Positions 1-6,777 of a stretch of DNA of 8,713 bases are shown here, in pieces. The notes under the pieces were generated by a model. The model was not told the origin of the DNA and searched no databases. It saw only the letters and a program-made list of their open reading frames with translations. The DNA is from SAR324 cluster bacterium (lineage in GTDB: Bacteria > SAR324 > JACQKK01): NCBI GenBank assembly GCA_027296185.1, contig JAPUJL010000360.1:1-8713 (forward strand). Direction: 5' to 3'. Numbering within the stretch: position 1 is the stretch's first letter; every line of letters begins with the position of its first letter. A program made the position numbers and the translations under genes.

Positions 1-1
1 C

Positions 2-226
2 ATGGACCCAAAGACGCTCGAGATGATCGAGGACGCGCGAAAGGACAACCCGGAACTGGACACCCTCGTGACCCGTCACCAGCACCTCAATCGGCAAGTC
101 GACGAACTGAACGGACAGCCCCATCTGACTGCGGAGGAAAAAATCGAGCTAAGCCGGCTGAAGAAGGAAAAATTGAGAATCCGGGATATGATCGAGCAGA
201 TCGTGCAGAAGAAGCGATCCGCTTAG
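2..226 (+). CDS. YdcH-like DUF465 family small coiled-coil protein
   Basis: The product is a 74-residue, highly charged protein. It begins MDPKTLEMIEDARKDNPEL and has the family pattern of a short N-terminal helix, a central 'L..RH..L..Q...L' segment (about residues 22-37) and a second helix rich in K, E and L (about 44-70) containing LKKEKLRIRDMI. This layout matches the DUF465/YdcH family, whose members are usually 70-80 residues, so the gene looks complete even though its ATG lies only one base from the window edge and no ribosome binding site can be seen. No signal peptide or membrane segment is visible; it is probably a soluble helical hairpin or coiled coil. The biochemical role of the family is not established. 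The next gene starts 75 bp downstream on the same strand, so cotranscription is possible. Family assignment is strong; function is unknown. Confidence 0.85.
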   Translation: MDPKTLEMIEDARKDNPELDTLVTRHQHLNRQVDELNGQPHLTAEEKIELSRLKKEKLRIRDMIEQIVQKKRSA

Positions 227-301
227 CCCCGGAGCCCTGCGCGGCGCGCTTTCCCTGAGGATGGGGCGCCGCATCCCCGCTGCGGAAACTCTCCCGATTC
301 G

Positions 302-1102
302 ATGTCATTCCCCTTGCTGGCCGCCGCCCTGGGCATTCCGGTAGGCGCCGCGGCCGGCTGGGCCGTCCGCCGCTTGATCCTCCGCTGGCCCGCCGGACAT
401 CCGGACTGGCCCGCCGGACATCCGGATTGGGCCGCGGCCCACGGCGGTCCGGTGCCGGGGTCACGCCGCCGCTCCGGGTGGCGCCCCAGGCGCCGGCGCT
501 GGCAGTGGCGTGCCCGGCCGATCCGGGGACTGACCGATCCCGCCGGCCTGGCGCCGGTGCTGCTCGTCACGGCCGGGACGGTGGCGCTGGGCTGGAGCCA
601 TCCCGCTGCGGACTGGGTGGGGTGGGGACAGGCCGTGCTGCTGTGGATCCTGCTCGTGCCCATCGCCTGGGCCGATCTGCGCTCGCTGATCGTCGACGTG
701 CACCTGGTCGCCAGCGGAATTGCCCTGCGTATCCTGCTCTTGCTGCTGCTGCAGCGCCCGCTCCTGGTGGAGATGATGGCGGGGCTGTTGCTCGCCGCGG
801 GCTTTTTCCATATCCTCGACTTGTTTTACGAGGCCCTGCGCGGCCGCAAGGGCCTGGGCAGTGGCGATGCGGCCGTGGCCGGCTTGCTGGGAGCATTCGT
901 CGGATGGCAGGGGGTGCTGCCGATGGTGGCGCTGGCTGCGGTGGGGGGCTTGGCCGGCGGCCTGTTGTGGCTGGGGGCCACCCGGCGGCCGATTTCCACG
1001 CCGCTCCCCTTCGCGCCTTTCCTGTGCGCGGCGGGCTTCATCGTGTACTTGGGGCGCATCCACGGCTGGGCGCTCTGGACGGCCTTCGCCAATTTGCCCT
1101 AA
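302..1102 (+). CDS. A24-type (prepilin peptidase-like) membrane aspartic peptidase, cysteine cluster lost
   Basis: This 266-residue protein is predicted to be an inner-membrane aspartic peptidase related to PilD, which cleaves and N-methylates type IV prepilins and type II pseudopilins. The catalytic aspartates appear as D125 in IAWADLRS, at the end of a membrane segment, and D189 in GLGSGD, the family's GxGD motif. It is followed by the typical GLLGAFVGWQG, and the C-terminal LPFAPFLCAAGFIVYLG resembles the PF.P.L segment of the family. Hydrophobic segments lie at about 3-20, 82-97, 110-123, 138-150, 157-175, 191-226 and 237-250. The N-terminal cytosolic domain, which normally holds two CxxC pairs, is replaced by an Arg/Trp/Pro-rich stretch (residues 28-76) with a tandem duplication. 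The only cysteine is C242. Cleavage may therefore be retained, while methylation or normal folding of that domain is doubtful. No pilus gene is adjacent. The ATG at 302 lacks a clear ribosome binding site. The family call is good; the substrate is unknown. Confidence 0.75.
   Translation: MSFPLLAAALGIPVGAAAGWAVRRLILRWPAGHPDWPAGHPDWAAAHGGPVPGSRRRSGWRPRRRRWQWRARPIRGLTDPAGLAPVLLVTAGTVALGWSHPAADWVGWGQAVLLWILLVPIAWADLRSLIVDVHLVASGIALRILLLLLLQRPLLVEMMAGLLLAAGFFHILDLFYEALRGRKGLGSGDAAVAGLLGAFVGWQGVLPMVALAAVGGLAGGLLWLGATRRPISTPLPFAPFLCAAGFIVYLGRIHGWALWTAFANLP
385..426 (+). repeat. Two perfect 21-bp tandem copies inside the A24 peptidase gene
   Basis: Bases 385-405 and 406-426 are identical 21-mers beginning ctggcccgcc. 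The period is a multiple of three, so the copies add a repeated seven-residue block (WPAGHPD, residues 29-35 and 36-42) without breaking the frame. The repeat lies where related peptidases carry their first CxxC-containing loop. This is directly visible; it probably arose by replication slippage. Confidence 0.95.
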
Positions 1103-1147
1103 CCTCCCGGCGCTTCACGAATTCATGCGGATTTATCCTCCCTGTTC

Positions 1148-3001
1148 ATGACGCAATCGACCCCGGATCCGGCCGCGCAGGGTCTCGCCGCGAAGGCACG
1201 CCAGGGGGCGGGGGCGGCCTGGCGCACTCACGGGAGAAGACCCTGGGTGCGGCGCGTGGCGGGCTTGCTGCTGCTGGCGGCGGTGCTGTCCGTTTTCCTG
1301 TTCGCCCTGAACCCCATCGCCGGGCAGCGGGTAGGACCGTCCGGACGCCGGGCCGCCGAGCAGGCGCGGACCGTAGCGGCTGAGGATTCCGGGCGCCTGT
1401 TACCGGCCTGGTTCACCGGCTCCGCCTACGCGGAATTCTGGGGCCACCGCCTGTCCGGGGACCTTGGACATTCGGTGCTTCCGCGGGCGTACGTCATTCC
1501 CACCTTCGGCAATTTCACTCGCGAAGCCGGGCACCGCACGGGACGCACGCTGATTCTGTTCGTCTTCGCGCTCGGTCTGGCGGCAGCGGCGGGCAGCGCC
1601 CTGGGGCTGCCGCTGGCCCGCCTGCGGCGGCGCACGGGGCGGGCGGGTGCATTGGCGCTGCTGGAGGTACTGGGCCAGGTGCCCGTGGTGACCCTGAGCG
1701 TGTTCGGGGTGCTGCTGGTGGTGACCACCGGAAACGGCCGGCCCGACTGGCGGCGGGTGGAAGGCTTCGATCCGGTGAACGCTTGGGACATCCTGATCTT
1801 CCCCGTGATCGTGCTGGCCGTTCCCCTGGTGCCCCGCATCGCGCGGTTCTGGAGCGATCTCGCCCGCCTGCCGGAGGTGCCGTTGGACGACGCGCAGGGG
1901 CCCAGCCAGCCGGTTTGGCCGGCGCTGCGGCCGGCGGTGACCGCCCTGGCGGATTGCCTGCTACTGGCGCTGGGCTGGATCGCGGTGGTGGAGGTGGCCT
2001 TCGGCTACACGGGCCTGGGCGCCTGGGTGCTCCAGGCCTTTGTCGATCCGCGCCTGGCCGAGGGGGGGCTGTTTTTCGCCGCCGTCGTCGGCCTCCTGGC
2101 CGTGGCCCTCGGGGGCCGCCCTGCTACCTATCGGCCTGTCCTCCGTGCTCCGGTGGTTGGCGCCCCAAGTCACGGGCCGGCGCCAGGGCCGGCCGGGCGA
2201 GGTTGGTTCCGGCACTTGGCCGCCCACGACGGCGTGATCGTGGGAGGCTACCTGCTGGCGTTCGTGGCGGGCGTCTTGTGCTTCGCGGGATTCCTGCCCG
2301 GAATGGCGGCCGAGGAAGCCGGCGCCCTTCAGGCCTACCGCCCCGCCTCGTACACCTTTCCCATGGGCAGCGACGTGGTGGGGCGCAACGTGTGGCGGAT
2401 GATGGTCGAGGGAGGGCGCGTCCTCCTGCCGGTGGCCTTGGCCGTCACCCTGGCCGCCGGGGTGTTTGCCTGGGCGGGGGGCGCGCTTTCGGCCGGGAGG
2501 CCGCGGGTGGCCGGGGCGCTCGTATTCCTGGAGCGGCTGCTGGCCGTCTACCCGGGCATTTGGTGGCCGCTCGCCGTGGTGCTGGTCGCGGGCGGGGGCT
2601 TGCCTTCGATGGCGGTGGGCCTCTTCCTCGTGAGCCTGCCGCCGCTGCTGGCGATCTTTCTTCCCGGCGCTGAAGATGGACCCTCCGCGTGGAGCCAGGC
2701 GGCGGGAGCCACGCGGGCGGTCTATGGGGTGGGCCTGGTTTCGGTGGCCGGCGCCCAGAACTTCCTGGTGCTGGCCCATCTGTATTTGCTGGGCCTCGGC
2801 GGGCGTCAGGCGGGTCCGGAGTGGGGCGCCGCGCTACGCCAGATGTTCACCCACCCCCACGCCGACTGGATCCTGACGGCGGCGCCCGCGCTGTTGGTGC
2901 TGGCGATGACCCTGGCCCTCTTTTTCCCCGGCCGCCTTATCCTGGACCAGATCGACCGGGCTCGGGCGGCGCCGGCTCCTGTGGAGAAAACGTCCGCATG
3001 A
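1148..3001 (+). CDS. DppB/DppC-type ABC transporter permease, both halves in one frame (possible frameshift fusion)
   Basis: As given, one 617-codon frame carries two peptide/nickel-type ABC permease halves. The DppB-like half (about 1-321) has an N-terminal membrane segment (37-55), GDLGHSV (104-110), membrane segments near 133-155, 170-193, 213-230 and 266-285, and FGYTGLGAWVLQAF (285-298), which resembles the late periplasmic motif of DppB. The DppC-like half (about 350-617) has an N-terminal membrane segment (363-382), FPMGSDVVGRNVW (404-416), which corresponds to the family's HP.GTD..GRDV, and GPEWG (556-560) near the C-terminus, matching the PEWG motif of DppC. The cytoplasmic EAA loops are poorly conserved. 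The inner-membrane complex would normally import peptides or similar solutes with ATPases and a binding protein, none of which is encoded nearby. Normally dppB and dppC are separate genes. Residues about 322-349, between the halves, are unlike either family, and a one-base shift near 2111-2115 restores a DppB-like end, so this may be two genes joined by an indel. Convergent with the downstream pyrophosphatase gene. Confidence 0.7.
   Translation: MTQSTPDPAAQGLAAKARQGAGAAWRTHGRRPWVRRVAGLLLLAAVLSVFLFALNPIAGQRVGPSGRRAAEQARTVAAEDSGRLLPAWFTGSAYAEFWGHRLSGDLGHSVLPRAYVIPTFGNFTREAGHRTGRTLILFVFALGLAAAAGSALGLPLARLRRRTGRAGALALLEVLGQVPVVTLSVFGVLLVVTTGNGRPDWRRVEGFDPVNAWDILIFPVIVLAVPLVPRIARFWSDLARLPEVPLDDAQGPSQPVWPALRPAVTALADCLLLALGWIAVVEVAFGYTGLGAWVLQAFVDPRLAEGGLFFAAVVGLLAVALGGRPATYRPVLRAPVVGAPSHGPAPGPAGRGWFRHLAAHDGVIVGGYLLAFVAGVLCFAGFLPGMAAEEAGALQAYRPASYTFPMGSDVVGRNVWRMMVEGGRVLLPVALAVTLAAGVFAWAGGALSAGRPRVAGALVFLERLLAVYPGIWWPLAVVLVAGGGLPSMAVGLFLVSLPPLLAIFLPGAEDGPSAWSQAAGATRAVYGVGLVSVAGAQNFLVLAHLYLLGLGGRQAGPEWGAALRQMFTHPHADWILTAAPALLVLAMTLALFFPGRLILDQIDRARAAPAPVEKTSA
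2111..2237 (+). other. Candidate one-base frameshift and ancestral DppB end / DppC start
   Basis: The long permease frame crosses a GGGGG run at 2111-2115. Removing one G would continue the DppB-like half as GAALLPIGLSSVLRWLAPQV, a hydrophobic helix followed by a motif comparable to the usual DppB end (..LL.DPRV), with a stop TGA at 2235-2237. In that alternative frame 26 of 29 codons from 2115 to 2201 end in G or C, against 18 of 29 in the uninterrupted frame, by my count. The DppC-like half would then start by overlap: in-frame candidates are GTG 2153, TTG 2216 and GTG 2234, the last sharing a GTGA overlap with the stop. I infer either a sequencing or assembly indel, or a real mutation that fused the genes. 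Confidence 0.55.
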
Positions 3002-3548
3002 ACGCCGCGCGGGGGGAATCCAGATGTGCCGCCAGGGCTTTCATGGCCACGGCCCGCATGGAGTAGCCGTGCTTTTCTTCCCGGGTCATTTCCGCGAACG
3101 TCTGGGAGGCGCCCTCCGGCCGAAAGATGGGATCCCAGCCGAATCCGCCCTTGCCCGCGGGAGAGGCGATGGCGCCCGCGACGCGCCCTTCGAAATAATG
3201 CACCCGCTCGCCGTCGTGGTAGCCGATCCCGCAACGCGCCTCGGCGTCCCAGTTGTCGAACGGCGCCAGGGCATCCACCATCCCCGCCAGGCCGAGATGC
3301 TCGATAAAGTGTTTGATGAACGGCCCGGGCAGCGCGTGCCACTCCTTGAAGATGAGGGCCGTGTCCTCGACGATCAGCGGGGAACGCACCTTGCGGTAGG
3401 CCTGCTGGGCCTTGTGGCGCACGATCTTCTCCAGATCGGTGGTCTGCAACTCGTCGAGCGCCAGGTTCACGGCGATCAGGGGACGGCGCAGCAGCTCGGA
3501 AGCCTCTGTCAGCTTATCGCGGTTGGTGGTGACGAATCGGAGCGTCAT
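2937..3548 (-). CDS. rdgB: Non-canonical purine NTP pyrophosphatase (ITPA/RdgB/HAM1 family)
   Basis: The 203-residue product belongs to the family that hydrolyses ITP, dITP and XTP to monophosphates, keeping deaminated purines out of DNA and RNA; it is cytosolic. The N-terminus has RFVTTNRDKLTEA (4-16), a variant of the nucleotide-binding TGN..K motif. LIVEDTAL (58-65) carries the catalytic acid D62, LPGPFIKHFIEHLG (73-86) follows, and FGWDPIF (136-142) is the usual phosphate and metal-site motif. The wording LPGPFIK resembles eukaryotic and archaeal ITPA more than E. coli RdgB. The substrate motif EKN..SHR reads EKHGYSMR (158-165), so the base-contacting histidine is methionine. I chose ATG 3548 because the conserved fold starts at residue 3; the frame is open further upstream but that extension is unlike the family. 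No clear ribosome binding site. The last 28 residues form a Pro-rich tail lying antisense to the permease end (65-bp overlap). Confidence 0.8.
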   Translation of the reverse strand: MTLRFVTTNRDKLTEASELLRRPLIAVNLALDELQTTDLEKIVRHKAQQAYRKVRSPLIVEDTALIFKEWHALPGPFIKHFIEHLGLAGMVDALAPFDNWDAEARCGIGYHDGERVHYFEGRVAGAIASPAGKGGFGWDPIFRPEGASQTFAEMTREEKHGYSMRAVAMKALAAHLDSPRAAFMRTFSPQEPAPPEPGRSGPG

Positions 3549-3739
3549 CGCGGTGATCAAGGAACGGCGCCCTGGGGGCGCGGGAGAGGGTCCGCCCCGG
3601 CGAAATCCGGGCAACCACGGAGCGCCAAGGGGTATGGCCTGTCTTACTACTCGCGGCGCGATCCGGCAATGCACGCTCCGGAGCGCCCGGGTCCCGCCGC
3701 CCCCCTCCAGGCCTCCGTTGCGCCCGCGCCGGTGGGGCC
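3549..3739. promoter_or_regulatory. Divergent intergenic region between rdgB and pyrC
   Basis: This 191-bp stretch separates two divergent start codons, so it should hold promoters for both. I find no confident -35/-10 pair. The only relatively AT-rich patch is about 3632-3652; on the - strand TTGCCG (3670-3665) and TAAGAC sit 17 bp apart, a weak match. Two symmetric elements are visible: a 12-bp perfect palindrome, CGCTCCGGAGCG, at 3674-3685, and a short hairpin GCGCCC-TGG-GGGCGC at 3567-3581 near the rdgB start. Their function is unknown, and in GC-rich DNA they may be chance. Confidence 0.35.
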
Positions 3740-5014
3740 ATGAGCGATCTGTATCTCGCTGACGTGCGCCTGCCCGACGACTCGGCGGGAGGCATCCTGA
3801 TCCGCCGGGGCCGCATCGCCGAGGTGGGGGCGCGGCCGCGGGTGCCGCCGGAAGTGCCGCGCATCGATGGCCGGGGATGGCTGGCCCTGCCGGGGGCGAT
3901 CGACATGCACGTCCATTTCCGCACTCCCGGGGGGGAACACAAGGAGACCCTGCTCACCGGCAGCCGCGCCGCGGCCAAAGGGGGCGTGACCACCGTGGCG
4001 GACATGCCCAACACCGCGCCCCCCACCACCACCCGGGCGCGGCTGGAGCGGAAGGTGCAACGGGCTCTGGGGGCGCGGGTCAACGTGCTGTTCAACTTCG
4101 GCGTGGAGCCCGAGCATCTGGACGAGTTGCCGCGGGCGGCGGCACACCCCCAGGTGAAGGCGGTGAAGGTGTACCTCGGCCCCTCCACCGGCGTGGGCGG
4201 CGTGGCGCCGGAGGTGGCGGAGCGAACCTTCCGTGCCGCGGCGGAGGCCGAGCTGCCGGTGATGGTGCACGCGGAGGACCTGACCCTGATCGAACGGGCG
4301 GCTTCCCGCTGGCCCCACGACGCCCGGCATCACCACGAGCTGCGGCCCCTGGAAGCCGAGCTCAGCGCAGTGGAGGCGGCGCTGGCCATGACCGGGCGCG
4401 CCGGAAACCGGCTGTATCTGTGTCACGTCACCTCGGCCAAGGTGCTGGACCTGGTGGAGGCCAGCCCCGTCCGCGAGCGGGTGTTCGTGGAGGTGTGCCC
4501 CCATCACCTGCTGCTCTCGGTGGAATCCATCGCGGCGCCGCTGGAGAACCGCTACAAGGTCAACCCGCCCCTGCGCCCGGAAACGGAGCGGGCGGCGCTG
4601 TTCGCCGAGCTGGACGGGCGGATCGACGGCCTCGCCTCGGATCACGCGCCCCATGCGATGACCGAAAAGGCGGCGGAATACGACCAGGCGCCCAGCGGCA
4701 TCCCTGGGGTGGAGCATCTGCTGCCCTTCGCCCTGGACTGGTGGCAGCGGGGCATCATCGGCCTGGAGCGGCTGATCGGCCTCACCTCCGCCAACGCCGC
4801 GCGCTTCTTCGGCATGGACAAGGGCTCCCTGGAGCCGGGCCGCGACGGGGACGTGGTGCTCGTGGATCCGGCGGGCGAATGGACCCTCGGCGCCGGCGGC
4901 GATCGGGTAGAAAGCCTCTGCGGCTGGAGCCCCTATGCCGGTATGCGCCTGCGGGGGCGGCCCGAGCTGACCGTGGTGGCGGGGCGGGTGGCCTATTCCC
5001 GGGCGGCCCGGTAA
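3740..5014 (+). CDS. pyrC: Dihydroorotase, long (type I) form
   Basis: The 424-residue enzyme is an amidohydrolase-fold dihydroorotase, which interconverts carbamoyl-aspartate and dihydroorotate in the third step of pyrimidine synthesis in the cytosol. Metal ligands are visible in order: H57 and H59 in DMHVHFR, a probable carbamylated lysine K143 in KAVKVYLG, H177 in VMVHAED, H229 in LCHVTSAK and D301 in ASDHAPH. R61 and N91 (DMPNT) fit the substrate carboxylate site. SGIPGVEHLLP (319-329) and the C-terminal LTSANAARFFG are also typical of dihydroorotases. Length matches the usual 420-430 residues. A hydantoinase or allantoinase is the main alternative, but GIPGVE and MPNT favour PyrC. The ATG at 3740 directly precedes the conserved N-terminus, with a weak GGTGG six bases upstream. 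It is divergent from rdgB; lnt follows after 65 bp on the same strand, probably in one transcript. Nothing appears truncated. Confidence 0.9.
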   Translation: MSDLYLADVRLPDDSAGGILIRRGRIAEVGARPRVPPEVPRIDGRGWLALPGAIDMHVHFRTPGGEHKETLLTGSRAAAKGGVTTVADMPNTAPPTTTRARLERKVQRALGARVNVLFNFGVEPEHLDELPRAAAHPQVKAVKVYLGPSTGVGGVAPEVAERTFRAAAEAELPVMVHAEDLTLIERAASRWPHDARHHHELRPLEAELSAVEAALAMTGRAGNRLYLCHVTSAKVLDLVEASPVRERVFVEVCPHHLLLSVESIAAPLENRYKVNPPLRPETERAALFAELDGRIDGLASDHAPHAMTEKAAEYDQAPSGIPGVEHLLPFALDWWQRGIIGLERLIGLTSANAARFFGMDKGSLEPGRDGDVVLVDPAGEWTLGAGGDRVESLCGWSPYAGMRLRGRPELTVVAGRVAYSRAAR

Positions 5015-5020
5015 ACCTGA

Positions 5021-5046
5021 TCGCATCGGCCCGGTCGCATCGGCCC
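5021..5046 (+). repeat. 12-bp direct repeat between pyrC and lnt
   Basis: The 12-mer tcgcatcggccc occurs at 5021-5032 and again at 5035-5046, two bases apart (14-bp period), just after the pyrC stop and 34 bp before the lnt start. No inverted repeat with a T run is seen here, so it does not look like a terminator. It may be a duplication scar or a binding site; the sequence does not say which. Confidence 0.6.
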
Positions 5047-5065
5047 TGCGCCGGATCGACCCGTC

Positions 5066-5070
5066 GGGAG
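5066..5070 (+). promoter_or_regulatory. Ribosome binding site that fixes the GTG start of lnt
   Basis: GGGAG at 5066-5070 lies nine bases before GTG 5080. It is one of the clearest Shine-Dalgarno sequences in the window. It decides the lnt start within a frame that stays open for about 1.2 kb further upstream, through pyrC. Confidence 0.7.
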
Positions 5071-5079
5071 AATGCACCC

Positions 5080-6777
5080 GTGAGTTCGCCCCCAGATTCC
5101 GCTTCCACCCATTCCACCGCCTACGCCGCTCGACTGGCCTGGGCGCGCCGCGCCCTGGGGCGCTGGCGGGTGCCGCTGCTGGCGATGCTTTCCGGCCTGC
5201 TGCTGGTGGGTTCCATGCCGGGCACCGCCGTGCCGCTGACCTGGCTGGCGATCCTGGTGCCGCTGCTGCTGGCCACCGGGGAAATTATGGGCCGGGCCGG
5301 GCTACGCCCGTCGCGGCGGTGGCTGCGGGTGTTCGGGGCCTGCTGGCTGATGGGCGGGGTCTGGGCGCTGTTCACGGGCGACTGGCTGGTCAACACGGCC
5401 CACGTGTTCGGCCACCTGCCGTTGATCGTGGTGCACCCGTTGAACCTGGTGGGTCACGGGCTGCTGGTGGGCGCGGAGTTCTTCCTGGCCGCGGCGCTCC
5501 CCTTCGCCCTGACCTACCGGCGGCCGGCGTTGGCGCTGGTGTTCGTGCCGTTGTGGTGCACGGCGGTGCAGGCCAACCTGCCCAAACTGTTCTTCTGGTC
5601 CTTCGGGCAGTTCATGTACCCCCTAGCCCAACTGGTGCAGGCGGCGGATCTCGTCGGCTCGGCGGGGCTGGACCTGATTTACCTGCCCTTACAGTTGGTG
5701 CTGTTCGCCTGGGTCAGCCGGGCTCTCGGGCGGCCGGTGGTGGCCTCCCGGGCCTTGTGGAGCGCCTCGGCGGGGGTGGCGGCGCTGCTGATCGCCGCGG
5801 GGGTGTACGGCCAATGGCGGATGGGCATGGTGGCCGCTGCGGAAGCCGCGGCGCCGACGGTGCGGGTGGTGGGCATCCAACCGAATTTTTCCCTGAAGCA
5901 CCTGGCCTCCAACCCGGCCCTCTCGCCCTCGGACCGCGAGCGGAGCATCACGGCGCTGCTGGGCGATTCCAGCCGCGCCGTGGCCGGGATGGCGCCGGTG
6001 GACGGGCGGCCCACGATCGTCGTCTGGCCCGAGTCGGTCTATCCGGCGGGGTTCTTCCTGAACCCCCAGGTGCGGCGGCTCACGGAGCGGTGGGCGCAGC
6101 AGCGGGGCGTCCACCTGGTGCTGGCGTCGGTCGACTTCGACCGCAGCCCCAGCGGGCGGCGCGGCCGGCGGCTCTACGGAATTGCGGTGCACGTTCCGGC
6201 GAAGCCCGGTGCGGTGGAACGGTACCGGAAGATATTCCTCATGCCCTTCGGGGAGACGATCCCTTTCGGCGACTGGTTTCCCCCCTACCGCCGGCTGCTG
6301 AAGGCGTGGATTCCCCAGATATCCGAATTCACCGCGGGCACCGAGTACACCGTCTTCGAAATCGAGCCGGGCGTGCGCGTGGCGCCGATGATCTGCTACG
6401 ACGCGATCCAGCCCTCCATCGCCCAGGGCATGGCGGCCAACGGCGCCAACCTGGCCCTCGTGCTGGCGAATCTGGGGTGGTTCGGCCCCACCTCCGCCTC
6501 CGTGCAGTTCGAGCACCAGATCCGCTTCCGCGCCATCGAGAACCGCATTCCCCTGCTGTTCCTTTCGCAGAACGGCCGCACGGTGCTGTTCAACGCCCTG
6601 GGCGAACCCGCCGCGGAGCCCCTGCCCGCCTTTACCGCCGGGGCGCTGGTGGTGGACGTGCCCCTGGGCGACGTGCAAGCCCTGTTCACCCGCATCGGCA
6701 CCGTATTCGATCGGACTATTGGGGGTCTCGCCTTCCTGATGCTGGCGGGGATTCTCTGGCGCCGCTGGAAGAAGTGA
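5080..6777 (+). CDS. lnt: Apolipoprotein N-acyltransferase
   Basis: The 565-residue inner-membrane enzyme adds the third acyl chain to the N-terminal cysteine of lipoproteins, the last step of their maturation in Gram-negative bacteria. The N-terminal half has several hydrophobic segments (about 33-67, 85-100, 113-144, 150-163, 197-212, 228-244). The periplasmic nitrilase-like domain (about 260-530) shows the catalytic triad: E318 in VVWPESVYP, K384 in YRKIFLMPFGE and C439 in MICYDA. NLGWFGPTSA (464-473) and FRAIENRIPLL (483-493) match the conserved region after the cysteine, and a final membrane anchor lies at about 544-560. The first membrane half is divergent from common Lnt sequences, so the call rests mainly on the nitrilase domain plus topology; other membrane-bound nitrilase-type acyltransferases are possible. 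The GTG start is supported by GGGAG at 5066-5070; no in-frame ATG gives a comparable N-terminus. It follows pyrC by 65 bp and is convergent with the aminotransferase gene across a 42-bp gap. Confidence 0.85.
   Translation: MSSPPDSASTHSTAYAARLAWARRALGRWRVPLLAMLSGLLLVGSMPGTAVPLTWLAILVPLLLATGEIMGRAGLRPSRRWLRVFGACWLMGGVWALFTGDWLVNTAHVFGHLPLIVVHPLNLVGHGLLVGAEFFLAAALPFALTYRRPALALVFVPLWCTAVQANLPKLFFWSFGQFMYPLAQLVQAADLVGSAGLDLIYLPLQLVLFAWVSRALGRPVVASRALWSASAGVAALLIAAGVYGQWRMGMVAAAEAAAPTVRVVGIQPNFSLKHLASNPALSPSDRERSITALLGDSSRAVAGMAPVDGRPTIVVWPESVYPAGFFLNPQVRRLTERWAQQRGVHLVLASVDFDRSPSGRRGRRLYGIAVHVPAKPGAVERYRKIFLMPFGETIPFGDWFPPYRRLLKAWIPQISEFTAGTEYTVFEIEPGVRVAPMICYDAIQPSIAQGMAANGANLALVLANLGWFGPTSASVQFEHQIRFRAIENRIPLLFLSQNGRTVLFNALGEPAAEPLPAFTAGALVVDVPLGDVQALFTRIGTVFDRTIGGLAFLMLAGILWRRWKK

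Noticed and set aside
259..276. Imperfect palindrome between the YdcH-like gene and the peptidase gene, considered as a terminator
   Set aside because: One central mismatch and no following T run; insufficient to call a terminator.
3647..5077. 476-codon - strand frame opposite pyrC
   Set aside because: No recognisable domain, His/Gly/Arg-rich composition, and fully antisense to a strongly supported dihydroorotase.
3877..5079. Very long + strand open frame that continues upstream of lnt through all of pyrC
   Set aside because: Its translation here is Arg/Gly/Ala-rich low complexity, the frame-shifted shadow of pyrC in GC-rich DNA; the real lnt begins at GTG 5080 after GGGAG.
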